A stretch of DNA of 64,000 nt. Source: Siminovitchia acidinfaciens (GTDB lineage: Bacteria; Bacillota; Bacilli; Bacillales; Bacillaceae_C). The notes beneath the pieces were generated by a model that ran no database searches, had not been told where the DNA came from, and saw nothing but the letters and a program-made list of their open reading frames with translations. Positions 25,002-33,868 of this stretch are shown piece after piece (position 1 is the first letter of the stretch; each line of letters begins with the position of its first letter). The stretch covers positions 580,249 through 644,248 of the forward strand of contig NZ_QYTV02000001.1 in assembly GCF_003605385.1 (NCBI RefSeq), given 5' to 3'. A program made the position numbers and the translations under genes.

Positions 25002-26423
25002 ATGTTTATTAATGGAGAATGGAAAACAACGGATAATACGATTGATATTATCAACCCGGCTACAGGTAAAAAGGAATATGAGGTTTATTCTGGGGACCAA
25101 AGTGATGTAACTGCGGCTATTCAGGCAGCTAAGGATGCATTTCCAGCCTGGGCGGACCGGGCAGCTATCGAGCGTGCAGATCTCCTGCTTGAAATTTACC
25201 ATGCAATGGTTGAGAAAAAAGAATTTTTCGCTGAAGTGATTACTAAGGAAATGGGGAAACCGATCAAGGACGCCCGCGGCGAAGTTCAATCAGCCATCGA
25301 TTACTTCAGATGGTACGCAGAGGAAGCACGGAGAGTATATGGTGAGACGATCCCGGCAAGCACTCCGGATAAAAGGATTTTAGTAATCAAGCAGCCCATC
25401 GGTGTTGTCGGAGCAATCACTCCGTGGAATTTCCCGCTCTCGATGATTGCAAGAAAGGTAGCGCCAGCGTTTGCGGCCGGCTGTACAATTGTTTTAAAGC
25501 CGTCCAGCAAAGCACCTCAATCAGCGATTGAAATGGCCAAAATCTTTGAACAGGTCCAGATTCCAAAAGGTGTCTTCAATCTTGTAATGGCTCCATCTTC
25601 TGTGGTTACGGATGAATTAATGGACAGCAGGGACGTCAAGAAAATCACCTTCACCGGTTCCACAAGAGTCGGCAAGATGCTGATGGAAAAAGCGGCCAAA
25701 ACAGTTAAGCGGATTTCCATGGAGCTTGGCGGCCATGCACCATTCATCGTGTTTGAAGATGCTGATTTAGATCAGGCGGCAGAAGACATTCTGGCAACAA
25801 AATTCAGATGTTCCGGACAAATGTGTACATCAACAAACCGTATTTTTGTAGCCGAGAGTGTCGCTGAGAAGTTCACTGAAAAAGTGGCTGAGAAAGTAAG
25901 AGGGCTTAAAGTTGGAAATGGCCTAGACCCAGAGACTTCCGTGGGACCTGTGATCGACGGCAACGCGGTCGACAAAATTAAATCACAGATTGATGATGCT
26001 GTTACAAAAGGGGCCAACTTGATTACAGGTGGAACAGATCTGGCGGATGACTTGGAAAAAGGCAACTTCATCAACCCGACGATATTGACAAACGTCACCC
26101 AGGAAATGGACATTTTTACAGAGGAAACGTTCGGGCCGGTTGCGCCGATCATTGCATTCTCTTCTGAGGAAGAGTTATTAAAAGTAGTCAATCACGAAGA
26201 GTACGGGCTTGCTGCCTACTTATATTCAAACGATATGTCACGGGTCATCCGTCTATCGGAAAAACTAGAGTACGGCATGGTTGGAGTCAACGATCCGCTT
26301 CCGTTTGTTGTCCAGAGCCCGTTTGGGGGAGTCAAAGAAAGCGGTATGGGGAAAGAAGGCGGCCACCATGGCATCGAGGGATATTTGGAAGAGAAATTAG
26401 TGTCGATTAAGTATAAGAGGTGA
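25002..26423 (+). CDS. NAD(P)-dependent (succinate-)semialdehyde dehydrogenase
   Basis: ALDH of 473 residues closest in feel to GabD/SSADH enzymes. GAITPWNFPLSMIARKVAPA marks the cofactor site, FTGSTRVGKML the nucleotide loop, ELGGHAPFIVFEDAD the general-base Glu, and FRCSGQMCTSTNRI the catalytic Cys. The C-terminal SPFGGVKESGMGKEGG is typical. It lies 6 bp after gntR and 6 bp before the M20 gene, so all three are co-translated. A short-chain semialdehyde formed in the island's pathway is the expected substrate. Confidence 0.92.
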   Translation: MFINGEWKTTDNTIDIINPATGKKEYEVYSGDQSDVTAAIQAAKDAFPAWADRAAIERADLLLEIYHAMVEKKEFFAEVITKEMGKPIKDARGEVQSAIDYFRWYAEEARRVYGETIPASTPDKRILVIKQPIGVVGAITPWNFPLSMIARKVAPAFAAGCTIVLKPSSKAPQSAIEMAKIFEQVQIPKGVFNLVMAPSSVVTDELMDSRDVKKITFTGSTRVGKMLMEKAAKTVKRISMELGGHAPFIVFEDADLDQAAEDILATKFRCSGQMCTSTNRIFVAESVAEKFTEKVAEKVRGLKVGNGLDPETSVGPVIDGNAVDKIKSQIDDAVTKGANLITGGTDLADDLEKGNFINPTILTNVTQEMDIFTEETFGPVAPIIAFSSEEELLKVVNHEEYGLAAYLYSNDMSRVIRLSEKLEYGMVGVNDPLPFVVQSPFGGVKESGMGKEGGHHGIEGYLEEKLVSIKYKR

Positions 26424-26429
26424 GTCGTT

Positions 26430-28082
26430 TTGACTTGGGATACAAATGAAATTGCAAAAGAGATGGAAGAGCTGACTGTTGAACTGGTCAATGTTCAAAG
26501 TGTAAACGGTACGGAAGGAGAAGTAAGGATTGCGGAAAAAATAGAGAGCATTTTAAGAGGCATTCCTTATTTTACATCCAACCCGGATCAAGTATGGACG
26601 AAAACAGTTGATAATGATGCGTTGGAAAGAAAAAGCGTATTTGCATTATTGAAGAGTGAAAGGCCATCCAATAAAACGATCTTGCTTCATGCCCACTCTG
26701 ATACTGTCACAATTGATGATTTTGGAGCCTTGAAAGAATTGGCTACACAGCCGTATAAATTGATGGAAAAGTTAAAGGATGTCAAGTTGCTGCCTGATGT
26801 AAAAGCTGACCTGGAGTCAGGGGACTGGCTGTTCGGACGCGGTGCTGTCGACATGAAAAGCGGGATGGCTGCCCATCTGGTAGTCCTGAAATATTTATCT
26901 GAAAACAGGGATGTTTTTTCAGGAAATATCTTATTCATGGCGAACCCGATTGAGGAAACGACCCACGGCGGAATTATCGATGCCCTTCCTGAATTGGAGC
27001 GTCTCCAGTCAGAGAAAGAATTGGAGTTTGAATGTGCCATCAATACGGATTTTGTCGGTCCGTTATACGGTGGAGATCAAACAAAATATATATATTTAGG
27101 CTCTGTCGGCAAACTTCTACCGGCTTTTTACATACGGGGGAAAGAAACGCATGTGGGGCAGGCCTACGAAGGCCTAGATCCGAACTTAATAGCTTCGGAG
27201 TTGACAAGTCGAATAGATTTGAACGCGGAACTGGCGGATGAGGCGGAAGGCGAAGTGACGCAGCCGCCGGTAACGCTGAAACAAAAAGACTTGAAACCTA
27301 CTTATAACGTACAAACCCCGATTTCAAGTTTTGTTTATTTTAATTATTACGTCCATCAGATTACGCCTGATCGGATACTGGATCAATTGAGGGGAATCGC
27401 AGAAGCTTCTTTCGACCATGTTGTTGAAAAACTGAACAGAGAATTTGAAAAGCATTGTGCCAGAGCTGGAATGAAATATGAAAGACTTCCTTGGGAATCA
27501 AGGGTGACAACCTATTCCGAGCTCTACAATAAAGTGTACAGTTTACATGGCGAAGAAGTAAATGTCCGCTTGAATGAAATCTTAGACCAACATGCAAAAG
27601 ACATAGATCCGAGAGAAGTGGGACGCCTGATGGTGGAGGAGCTCCTGCTCATGGATGACGACCAGGCTCCAGTTATCGTCCTGTTCTTTGCAACGCCGTA
27701 TGTTCCAAGGAATTTTGTAAAGGGGCAGACCGAAAAAGAACAGATCTTACTTGAAAAACTGGATTCCATCTTACAAGAAACAGGGTCAGAGACAGGCGAT
27801 ACATTTGCTGTCCACAAATTCTTCCCATCCTTAACGGACAGCAGCTACTTATGCCTGGATGATACGGATGAGGAGATTGAAGTTTTAAAGAATAACTACC
27901 CTGGAATGGACACACTGTACCCTGTTCCAATTGAAAAAATCAGAAAGCTGAATATACCGGCCCTGAATTTCGGTGCATGGGGAAAGGATGCCCATAAAAT
28001 GACAGAGCGTGTTTATAAACCGTATACGTTCGGTACATTACCTTCCTTGATAAAGAAATATTGTCTAAATATGCTCGATTAA
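26430..28082 (+). CDS. M20-family peptidase, RocB-like
   Basis: Zinc-dependent amidohydrolase/peptidase of 550 residues, the size of B. subtilis RocB. The metal ligands appear in HAHSDTVTID (His-x-Asp pair) and GRGAVDMKSGMAAH (bridging Asp). The catalytic Glu pair is in NPIEETTHGG. The start is TTG at 26430 with AGAGGTGAG upstream. RocB is tied to arginine use but its reaction is not established, so this one should be read as hydrolysis of an unknown amide or acylated amino acid. Part of the GntR-led operon. Confidence 0.88.
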   Translation: MTWDTNEIAKEMEELTVELVNVQSVNGTEGEVRIAEKIESILRGIPYFTSNPDQVWTKTVDNDALERKSVFALLKSERPSNKTILLHAHSDTVTIDDFGALKELATQPYKLMEKLKDVKLLPDVKADLESGDWLFGRGAVDMKSGMAAHLVVLKYLSENRDVFSGNILFMANPIEETTHGGIIDALPELERLQSEKELEFECAINTDFVGPLYGGDQTKYIYLGSVGKLLPAFYIRGKETHVGQAYEGLDPNLIASELTSRIDLNAELADEAEGEVTQPPVTLKQKDLKPTYNVQTPISSFVYFNYYVHQITPDRILDQLRGIAEASFDHVVEKLNREFEKHCARAGMKYERLPWESRVTTYSELYNKVYSLHGEEVNVRLNEILDQHAKDIDPREVGRLMVEELLLMDDDQAPVIVLFFATPYVPRNFVKGQTEKEQILLEKLDSILQETGSETGDTFAVHKFFPSLTDSSYLCLDDTDEEIEVLKNNYPGMDTLYPVPIEKIRKLNIPALNFGAWGKDAHKMTERVYKPYTFGTLPSLIKKYCLNMLD

Positions 28083-28112
28083 TCAATCGTTGGTGAAAGG
28101 GTTGAATTACCT

Positions 28113-29060
28113 ATGTTGCTGATCACAGTCTTTGATTTGCCTGATGAACATGTTTCAAGAATAAAAGAGATTACAAATATGCCCGTACATGTAGATCCCA
28201 ATTTGGAAAACGATAACGTTCCATTGGATGAAGTGGAGATCTTAATCACTTACGGATTGGAGAATATCAATAGCGATTTGCTCGATCGCATGCCAGCTTT
28301 GAAATGGATTCAGGTATTTCAGACAGGCGTGGAGCATATTCCCCTGGATGAGATTAGCAAAAGGGGGATTTTGCTCACTAATGTGAGGGGGATATACAAC
28401 TCTCCTATGTCAGAATATGTCATGAGCCTTGTTCTTTATGTGACGCGTGATATCGAAAGGTTCATCCGGAATCAAAAACAGCGCAAGTACGACAGAACAG
28501 AATTAGTTGAAGAAGTAAATGGCAAGACGATCGGTATTTTTGGAACCGGAACGATTGGACAGGAAGTCGCAAAAAAAGCAAAAGCATTTGATATGAAGGT
28601 ATTAGGGTTCAATTCAAATGGCAGGTCTATCCCTTCATTTGATGAAGTGTATACGTGGGACAGTAAGAATCAGATGCTTGAGCAATGCGATTTTGTCGTG
28701 TTATTGCTTCCGGAAACGGAGCAAACCCGCAATTTCATCGGTGAAGAAGAGCTTAAACTGATGAAGAATGATGCTTACTTGATTAATATAGGCCGCGGTC
28801 CTCTTGTCAATGATGAGGCATTGATTCACAGCGTTGAAAGCGGCGAAATTCGCGGAGCCGCACTCGATGTCTTTGACGTAGAACCACTTCCGGAAGACAG
28901 CCCTTTATGGGATGTGGAAAACATACTGATCACTCCGCATCTCTCAGGAAAATCTGTCCGCTTTTTTGAACGAAGCATAAATATTTTCGAAGAAAATTTC
29001 AAAGCTCATAGAGAGGGCAGAGATTTAACATTCGTGGTAGATGCTGCTCGTGGATACTAA
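28113..29060 (+). CDS. D-isomer-specific 2-hydroxyacid dehydrogenase (second)
   Basis: A 315-residue paralogue of the gene at 23185, nearer to the glyoxylate/hydroxypyruvate-reductase-like branch. Nucleotide loop GIFGTGTIGQEVAKKA, catalytic Arg in INIGRGPLVNDEAL, Glu in LDVFDVEPLPEDSPLW, His in ITPHLSGKS. It follows the M20 gene by 30 bp and precedes the TRAP genes, so it should reduce or oxidise an acid in the same pathway. Two different enzymes of this family in one cluster is notable. Confidence 0.9.
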   Translation: MLLITVFDLPDEHVSRIKEITNMPVHVDPNLENDNVPLDEVEILITYGLENINSDLLDRMPALKWIQVFQTGVEHIPLDEISKRGILLTNVRGIYNSPMSEYVMSLVLYVTRDIERFIRNQKQRKYDRTELVEEVNGKTIGIFGTGTIGQEVAKKAKAFDMKVLGFNSNGRSIPSFDEVYTWDSKNQMLEQCDFVVLLLPETEQTRNFIGEEELKLMKNDAYLINIGRGPLVNDEALIHSVESGEIRGAALDVFDVEPLPEDSPLWDVENILITPHLSGKSVRFFERSINIFEENFKAHREGRDLTFVVDAARGY

Positions 29061-29091
29061 AACTAAAAACCATTTATATGGAGGAAAGAAA

Positions 29092-30129
29092 ATGAAAAAC
29101 ACAAAAAAGCTTTTTATTATGATGCTCACATTGATTCTATCTCTATCTTTGGCAGCCTGCTCTTCAGGTTCCAAAGAAACGAGTGGCAGCGGTGAAGGTG
29201 ATTCCGATAAAACATATACACTGAGAGTTGCATATTCTGTTCCTGAAGATCATGCATCTCATATCGCTGGATTGGCGTTTAAGGAAGATATCGAAGCGAA
29301 GTCCGACGGAAAAATTAAAGTAGAGCTGTATCCAAGCGGCCAACTGTATGCATCTGACAGGGAAGCAGTGGAAGCGGTTCAATTAAATAACATAGAAATG
29401 ACAGTTGTTGCGACTCCAACCATGGCTACATTTGCACCTGAGTTTTCTATTTTTGACTTGCCTTTCTTGTTTGATTCCAGAGAAGCGGCTTATAAAGCGA
29501 TGGATGGGGATTTGGGTAATGCTCTAAACGAAAAAGTAGACGAAATTGGCTTAGTCAACCTTGGATATGGTGAGAATGGTTTCAGGCATCTTTTGAATAG
29601 CAAGCATCCGATTGAAAAGCCTGAGGATATGAAAGGCCTTAAAATGAGGGTTATGGAAAATAAAGTATATGAAGATATGTTTAATACTCTAGGAGCTAAT
29701 TCATCTCCGCTTGCTTTTGGCGAACTTTATTCAGCTCTTCAGCAAGGTGTCTATGATGGAATGGATAATCCGATCTCACTCGTTTCTTCCATGAAGTTCT
29801 ATGAAGTTCAAAAATATATGACATTGAGTGGCCATACATTTGCCCCGCTTGTTTCGGTAATTAATAAAGAATATTTTGAAGGTATGCCTGAAGACCTGCA
29901 AGAGATCCTGCAAGAATCCATGACGAATGTGTATAACAAAACACAGCGTGAAACAACTCAAACACAAGATGAAGAGAAACTGGCAGAGTTGAAAAAAGAA
30001 TTGGAAGTCAACGAATTAACTCCAGATCAGAAAGAGGCATTTGTTGATGCATTACAACCAATTTATGATAAGTACTCCGGTGACATTGGTGAGGACCTCA
30101 TCGATATGGCCAGAGCAGCGAACGAATAA
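29092..30129 (+). CDS. dctP: TRAP transporter solute-binding lipoprotein DctP
   Basis: Extracytoplasmic receptor of a tripartite ATP-independent transporter, 345 residues. Signal peptide with lipobox LSLAAC (Cys23), then the DctP fold. Family motifs are GKIKVELYPSGQLYASDREAVEAVQ and the selectivity region KHPIEKPEDMKGLKMRVMEN, whose arginine normally clamps the ligand carboxylate. GELYSALQQGVYDGMDNP follows. ATG 29092 has GGAGGAAAG upstream; a longer frame from 29041 overlaps the previous gene. The ligand is likely an organic acid. Confidence 0.95.
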   Translation: MKNTKKLFIMMLTLILSLSLAACSSGSKETSGSGEGDSDKTYTLRVAYSVPEDHASHIAGLAFKEDIEAKSDGKIKVELYPSGQLYASDREAVEAVQLNNIEMTVVATPTMATFAPEFSIFDLPFLFDSREAAYKAMDGDLGNALNEKVDEIGLVNLGYGENGFRHLLNSKHPIEKPEDMKGLKMRVMENKVYEDMFNTLGANSSPLAFGELYSALQQGVYDGMDNPISLVSSMKFYEVQKYMTLSGHTFAPLVSVINKEYFEGMPEDLQEILQESMTNVYNKTQRETTQTQDEEKLAELKKELEVNELTPDQKEAFVDALQPIYDKYSGDIGEDLIDMARAANE

Positions 30130-30170
30130 GGCATTGCTTTGTTTTCTTAAATGAAGAGGGAGTTTGATCA

Positions 30171-30680
30171 ATGAAACTCAAAAAGATTTTAAATGAGAAG
30201 CTTGAAGAGTGGATATTAGTGGCAGCTATGACTGTGTTGGTCATTTTAGTGGTAGGACAAGTGTTTGTTAGGTATGTAATGAATTTTTCAATTGGCTGGA
30301 GCGAGGAGCTGGCACGCTATCTATTAATTTGGATAGCGTGGATCGCTGCCAGTTATGCCGTGACCAAAAATGCCCATATACGGGTTGAAATTATCAAAGA
30401 CCGCTTCACCAAGCGTATCAAGCAAGTTATAGAGCTGATAGTTCTACTTATATGGTTTGGGTTTGCCGCGTTTTTAGCAATTGAGGGAACGAACTTTGTT
30501 TTACAGGTTCAGGCCACAAACCAGGTAAGTCCCTCTCTAGGGGCTGATATGTGGATCGTATATTTGGCAGTTCCTGTCGGCGGAATATTAATGGGCATTC
30601 GCTTAATTCAGCAGGCGATCCTGATTTTTAAAGACCCAGAGCAATTAGAAAGTACATCACCACACGATTTAAACCATTAG
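30171..30680 (+). CDS. dctQ: TRAP transporter small permease DctQ
   Basis: A 169-residue membrane subunit with four helices (about 16-36, 50-68, 87-108, 128-148). It has the family text GQVFVRYVMNFSIGWSEELARYLLIWIAWIAASYAV. It works with DctM as a sodium-driven carrier. Ribosome site GAGGGAG; 25 bp before dctM. Confidence 0.93.
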   Translation: MKLKKILNEKLEEWILVAAMTVLVILVVGQVFVRYVMNFSIGWSEELARYLLIWIAWIAASYAVTKNAHIRVEIIKDRFTKRIKQVIELIVLLIWFGFAAFLAIEGTNFVLQVQATNQVSPSLGADMWIVYLAVPVGGILMGIRLIQQAILIFKDPEQLESTSPHDLNH

Positions 30681-30705
30681 GTTATGACAAGCGAGGAGGA
30701 TCCCC

Positions 30706-31989
30706 TTGACGATAGCGGTTTTATTTGGAACTTTGTTTCTTTTACTCTTTTTAAGTGTACCGATTGGTATATCCATTGGTGTGGCAACTTTGATTACCAT
30801 TATATTTTCCGCGGATAATATTAATCTTGGTACGATTGCACAGAAATCATTTACATCATTGGATTCATTTCCGCTGATGGCGATCCCTTTCTTTACTCTG
30901 GCAGGGATTCTGATGGGAAAAGGTGGTATATCCAAAAGGCTTTTGGATTTTGCCGGTTCCCTTGTCGGATTTATGACGGGCGGTTTGGCCATGGTGACGG
31001 TCCTTGCTTGTATGTTTTTCGCAGCAATCTCAGGATCGGGTCCGGCAACAGTTGCGGCCATCGGTTCTTTCATGATTCCCGCCATGCAGGCAAAACAATA
31101 TGGCGACGGTTTTTCCCCGGCCTTAACAGCGTCAGCTGGTTCCATAGGTGTGGTCATTCCGCCTAGTATTCCGTTTGTATTGTTGGGTGTTACTGGAGGT
31201 CTTTCAATCAGCGATCTGTTTATGGCTGGTGTGTTCCCAGGTATTTTAATAGGTGTTCTCCTTATGATTGCTTCTTTTATCATTATTTCGTTGAAAAAAA
31301 TAGATAATGAAAAAGAAAGAATGCAATTGAAAAGAGTATGGGAAACTTTTTATAAGGCCATTTGGGCATTGCTAACACCGATTATTGTACTTGGCGGAAT
31401 TTATGCGGGAATTTTTACTCCGACCGAGGCAGCCGCTGTAGCCATTGTCTACGGACTTATTGTAGGGGTATTCATTTACCGTGAACTGAAATTGAAAGAT
31501 ATTTATGACAGTATAGTAGAAACTGTTAAAATTACCGGTGCCACTTTATACATGGTCGGCTTGTCCATCGCTTTTGCCTATTTGCTGACGATTGAGCGGA
31601 TTCCTTCCAAAATTGCGGAAGGTATCATGGGGGCATCTGACAACCCGATTATTGTATTACTATTGATCAACCTTTTCTTGTTGGTAGTTGGAGCATTTAT
31701 CGATACGATTGCTGCTATCGTGATCCTTACACCTATTTTATTGCCTGTCGCGGTGCAGATAGGTGTAGACCCGATTCATTTTGGCGTTATCATGGTGGTG
31801 AACTTGGCCATCGGATTTATCACTCCGCCAGTGGGAGTTAACCTGTTTGTAGCATCTGCGGTGGGGAAAGTGCCGTTTGATACTGTGGCAAAAGGGATTG
31901 TCCCATTGTTTTTCACGATGCTTGTTGCTTTGGCAATCATTACATACGTACCACAATTATCAATGTGGCTCCCTAACCTGATGAAATAG
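30706..31989 (+). CDS. dctM: TRAP transporter large permease DctM
   Basis: Transport subunit of 427 residues and about 12 helices. Motifs: LDSFPLMAIPFFTLAGILMGKGGI, SGSGPATVAAIGSFMIPAM (sodium/substrate site), ASAGSIGVVIPPSIPFVLLG and LAIGFITPPVGVNLFVASA. Start TTG at 30706 with GAGGAGGA upstream. The amidohydrolase gene starts 25 bp after its stop. Confidence 0.95.
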   Translation: MTIAVLFGTLFLLLFLSVPIGISIGVATLITIIFSADNINLGTIAQKSFTSLDSFPLMAIPFFTLAGILMGKGGISKRLLDFAGSLVGFMTGGLAMVTVLACMFFAAISGSGPATVAAIGSFMIPAMQAKQYGDGFSPALTASAGSIGVVIPPSIPFVLLGVTGGLSISDLFMAGVFPGILIGVLLMIASFIIISLKKIDNEKERMQLKRVWETFYKAIWALLTPIIVLGGIYAGIFTPTEAAAVAIVYGLIVGVFIYRELKLKDIYDSIVETVKITGATLYMVGLSIAFAYLLTIERIPSKIAEGIMGASDNPIIVLLLINLFLLVVGAFIDTIAAIVILTPILLPVAVQIGVDPIHFGVIMVVNLAIGFITPPVGVNLFVASAVGKVPFDTVAKGIVPLFFTMLVALAIITYVPQLSMWLPNLMK

Positions 31990-32013
31990 ATATTGAAGGA
32001 GTGAACCAAAACA

Positions 32014-33612
32014 TTGAATCCGGATCTGATTATGCATCATGGAACAGTAGTTACAATGGATAATGATTTTCATATATTCGAAGCTGTTGCGGTGAAAGAC
32101 GGAAAAATTGCAGCAATTGGTTCGGATGAAGAAATAAAGGCACTCAAAAGCGACCATACAGATGTGATTGACTTGGAAGGAAGAACAGTCCTTCCAGGTT
32201 TTATTGATGCCCATCAGCATATGGTCAATTTCGGCTTTAATTTATTGAATGTGAATTGTAGGCTGTCTTCCATTGCTGAGGTTGTAGAGGCAATCAAAGA
32301 ACGGGCAAACAACAGCAATCCCGATGACTGGATTATTGGCTGGGGGTTTGATGAGGCAAATTTCACGGAACAAAGAAAGATGGATAAAAGGGACTTTGAA
32401 GGGATTATCAACCCGGTATACATCATGAGATATTGCCACCATGCAGCTGTGGTCAACGAAGCTGCTCTCAAGCTCGCAGGCATCACGAATGAAACGTCAG
32501 TGAACAACGGTATTATAGAGAAAAATGAATCCGGTGAGGTTACGGGAGTGCTGGTAGAAGCAGCTAAAGGTCTCGTTGAAGATGTCATGCCTCCTTATAC
32601 GAAGGAGCAGATGAAAGAGGCTGTCAAGCTAGCAAACGATCAATATATCAAAGAAGGCATTACAAGTGTACATGAAGCCGGGCTGGGCTTTTTCAGCGAC
32701 GCATTCAAAGAGTTTGGGGTTCTAAAGGAAATGAAAGAGGAAGGAACTCTTGATGTACGAATGTATCTGATGGTTTTGGAAGAGTATTTCGAAGAGTTTC
32801 TGGAGGAAACCGCATCCTACAAGTGGGATAACCGCCTGGAACTGGGGCCGATGAAATTATTTGCCGACGGCACTCTCAGCGGAAAAACAGCGGCCGTTTT
32901 ATCCGACTTCAAGAATTCACCAGGTGAAAAAGGAATGCTCCTTCACACCTTTGAAAAATTGAAAGCCATGGTTGAAATCGCCCATAAAAAGGGCAGTCAA
33001 GTCTCGATTCATGCGATCGGAGACCGAACCATTACACAAGTTCTTGATGTGTATGAGGAGCTTTATTCAGAATATCCGCAGGAAAACTTGCGGCATCGAG
33101 TAGAGCATGCTACTGTAACGAACCCGGAAATATTGGCACGAATGAAAAAGTTGGGTGTCATTCCGGTTCCCCAGCCGTCTCTCGTTTACTTTTCGGGCGA
33201 TGTTTATCAAGAAACTTTGGATGAACCAGCTGTGCATAACGTTTTCGCCAACAAAAATTTCATTGACTTTGATCTGAAGCCGGCAGGAAGTTCGGATTGC
33301 CCGATCATTCCTCCTTCTCCTCTGTTGGGCATTGCGGCTGCAATGGATAGGACTACAGTCAATAATAATGTTTTTATACCTGAACAAAGGGTTAAACTTC
33401 AAGAAGCATTAAGGATGTATACAATATATGCTGCCTATTCTGCATTTGAAGAAGACAGCAAAGGAACTTTGGAAAAAGGTAAATTAGCCGATATGACGGT
33501 CTTGCCTCCAAATTTTATGAATTATACACCCAAAGAGATCAAAAAAGCAGAAGTGGAAATGACTTTAATTGGGGGAAAGGTTGTCTATAGTAAAAATCTT
33601 GTGGAGATATAA
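32014..33612 (+). CDS. YtcJ-like metal-dependent amidohydrolase
   Basis: Amidohydrolase-3 type enzyme of 532 residues. The metal-site HQH lies in GFIDAHQHMVN, further ligands in VSIHAIGDRTITQVLDVYE and RVEHATV, and the catalytic Asp in AGSSDCPIIPPSPLLGI. WIIGWGFDEANF is typical of the YtcJ branch. Start TTG at 32014 with GAAGGAG 12 bp upstream. It ends the TRAP operon and would hydrolyse an imported amide, N-acyl amino acid or similar compound. The exact substrate is unknown. Confidence 0.9.
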   Translation: MNPDLIMHHGTVVTMDNDFHIFEAVAVKDGKIAAIGSDEEIKALKSDHTDVIDLEGRTVLPGFIDAHQHMVNFGFNLLNVNCRLSSIAEVVEAIKERANNSNPDDWIIGWGFDEANFTEQRKMDKRDFEGIINPVYIMRYCHHAAVVNEAALKLAGITNETSVNNGIIEKNESGEVTGVLVEAAKGLVEDVMPPYTKEQMKEAVKLANDQYIKEGITSVHEAGLGFFSDAFKEFGVLKEMKEEGTLDVRMYLMVLEEYFEEFLEETASYKWDNRLELGPMKLFADGTLSGKTAAVLSDFKNSPGEKGMLLHTFEKLKAMVEIAHKKGSQVSIHAIGDRTITQVLDVYEELYSEYPQENLRHRVEHATVTNPEILARMKKLGVIPVPQPSLVYFSGDVYQETLDEPAVHNVFANKNFIDFDLKPAGSSDCPIIPPSPLLGIAAAMDRTTVNNNVFIPEQRVKLQEALRMYTIYAAYSAFEEDSKGTLEKGKLADMTVLPPNFMNYTPKEIKKAEVEMTLIGGKVVYSKNLVEI

Positions 33613-33628
33613 CGGGCAAACAGACGAA

Positions 33629-33750
33629 AGGCTTGAAACGCCTAAATCTTCGCAAGTAGTTGCGGAGGGGGGGCCAAACTGGCTCTTTTCTGCCGTTCGG
33701 TCACATACGATGGCACCGATGCAGTTATGCCAGCACCCCTCTCATTTTTA
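33629..33750 (+). ncRNA. Structured non-coding region (candidate leader RNA or terminator)
   Basis: Consecutive hairpins in the 256-bp gap: AGGC/GCCT (33629-33643), a perfect 8-bp stem CTTCGCAA-guag-TTGCGGAG (33648-33667), and GCC-aaact-GGC (33673-33683). GAGGGG near 33666 can pair with CCCCTC (33736-33741), which is followed by TCATTTTTAATAA. It could be the operon terminator or a cis-regulatory leader of the next gene. No known riboswitch class was matched. Confidence 0.4.
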
Positions 33751-33868
33751 ATAAACAGCAAGTTGGGAGAAATTACTGATATTTTATGAAAAAGTATTGA
33801 GCGGGTTATGAGCAAGAATTTGTGTGGATCACAATCATTTTAGTAACCGGAGGAAGATAGAAAAAATG

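Noticed and set aside
33614-33755. c-di-GMP-I riboswitch call
   Set aside because: GGGCAAAC and CGAAAG are present but the required GACGCAAAGCC and receptor parts are not in the right order.
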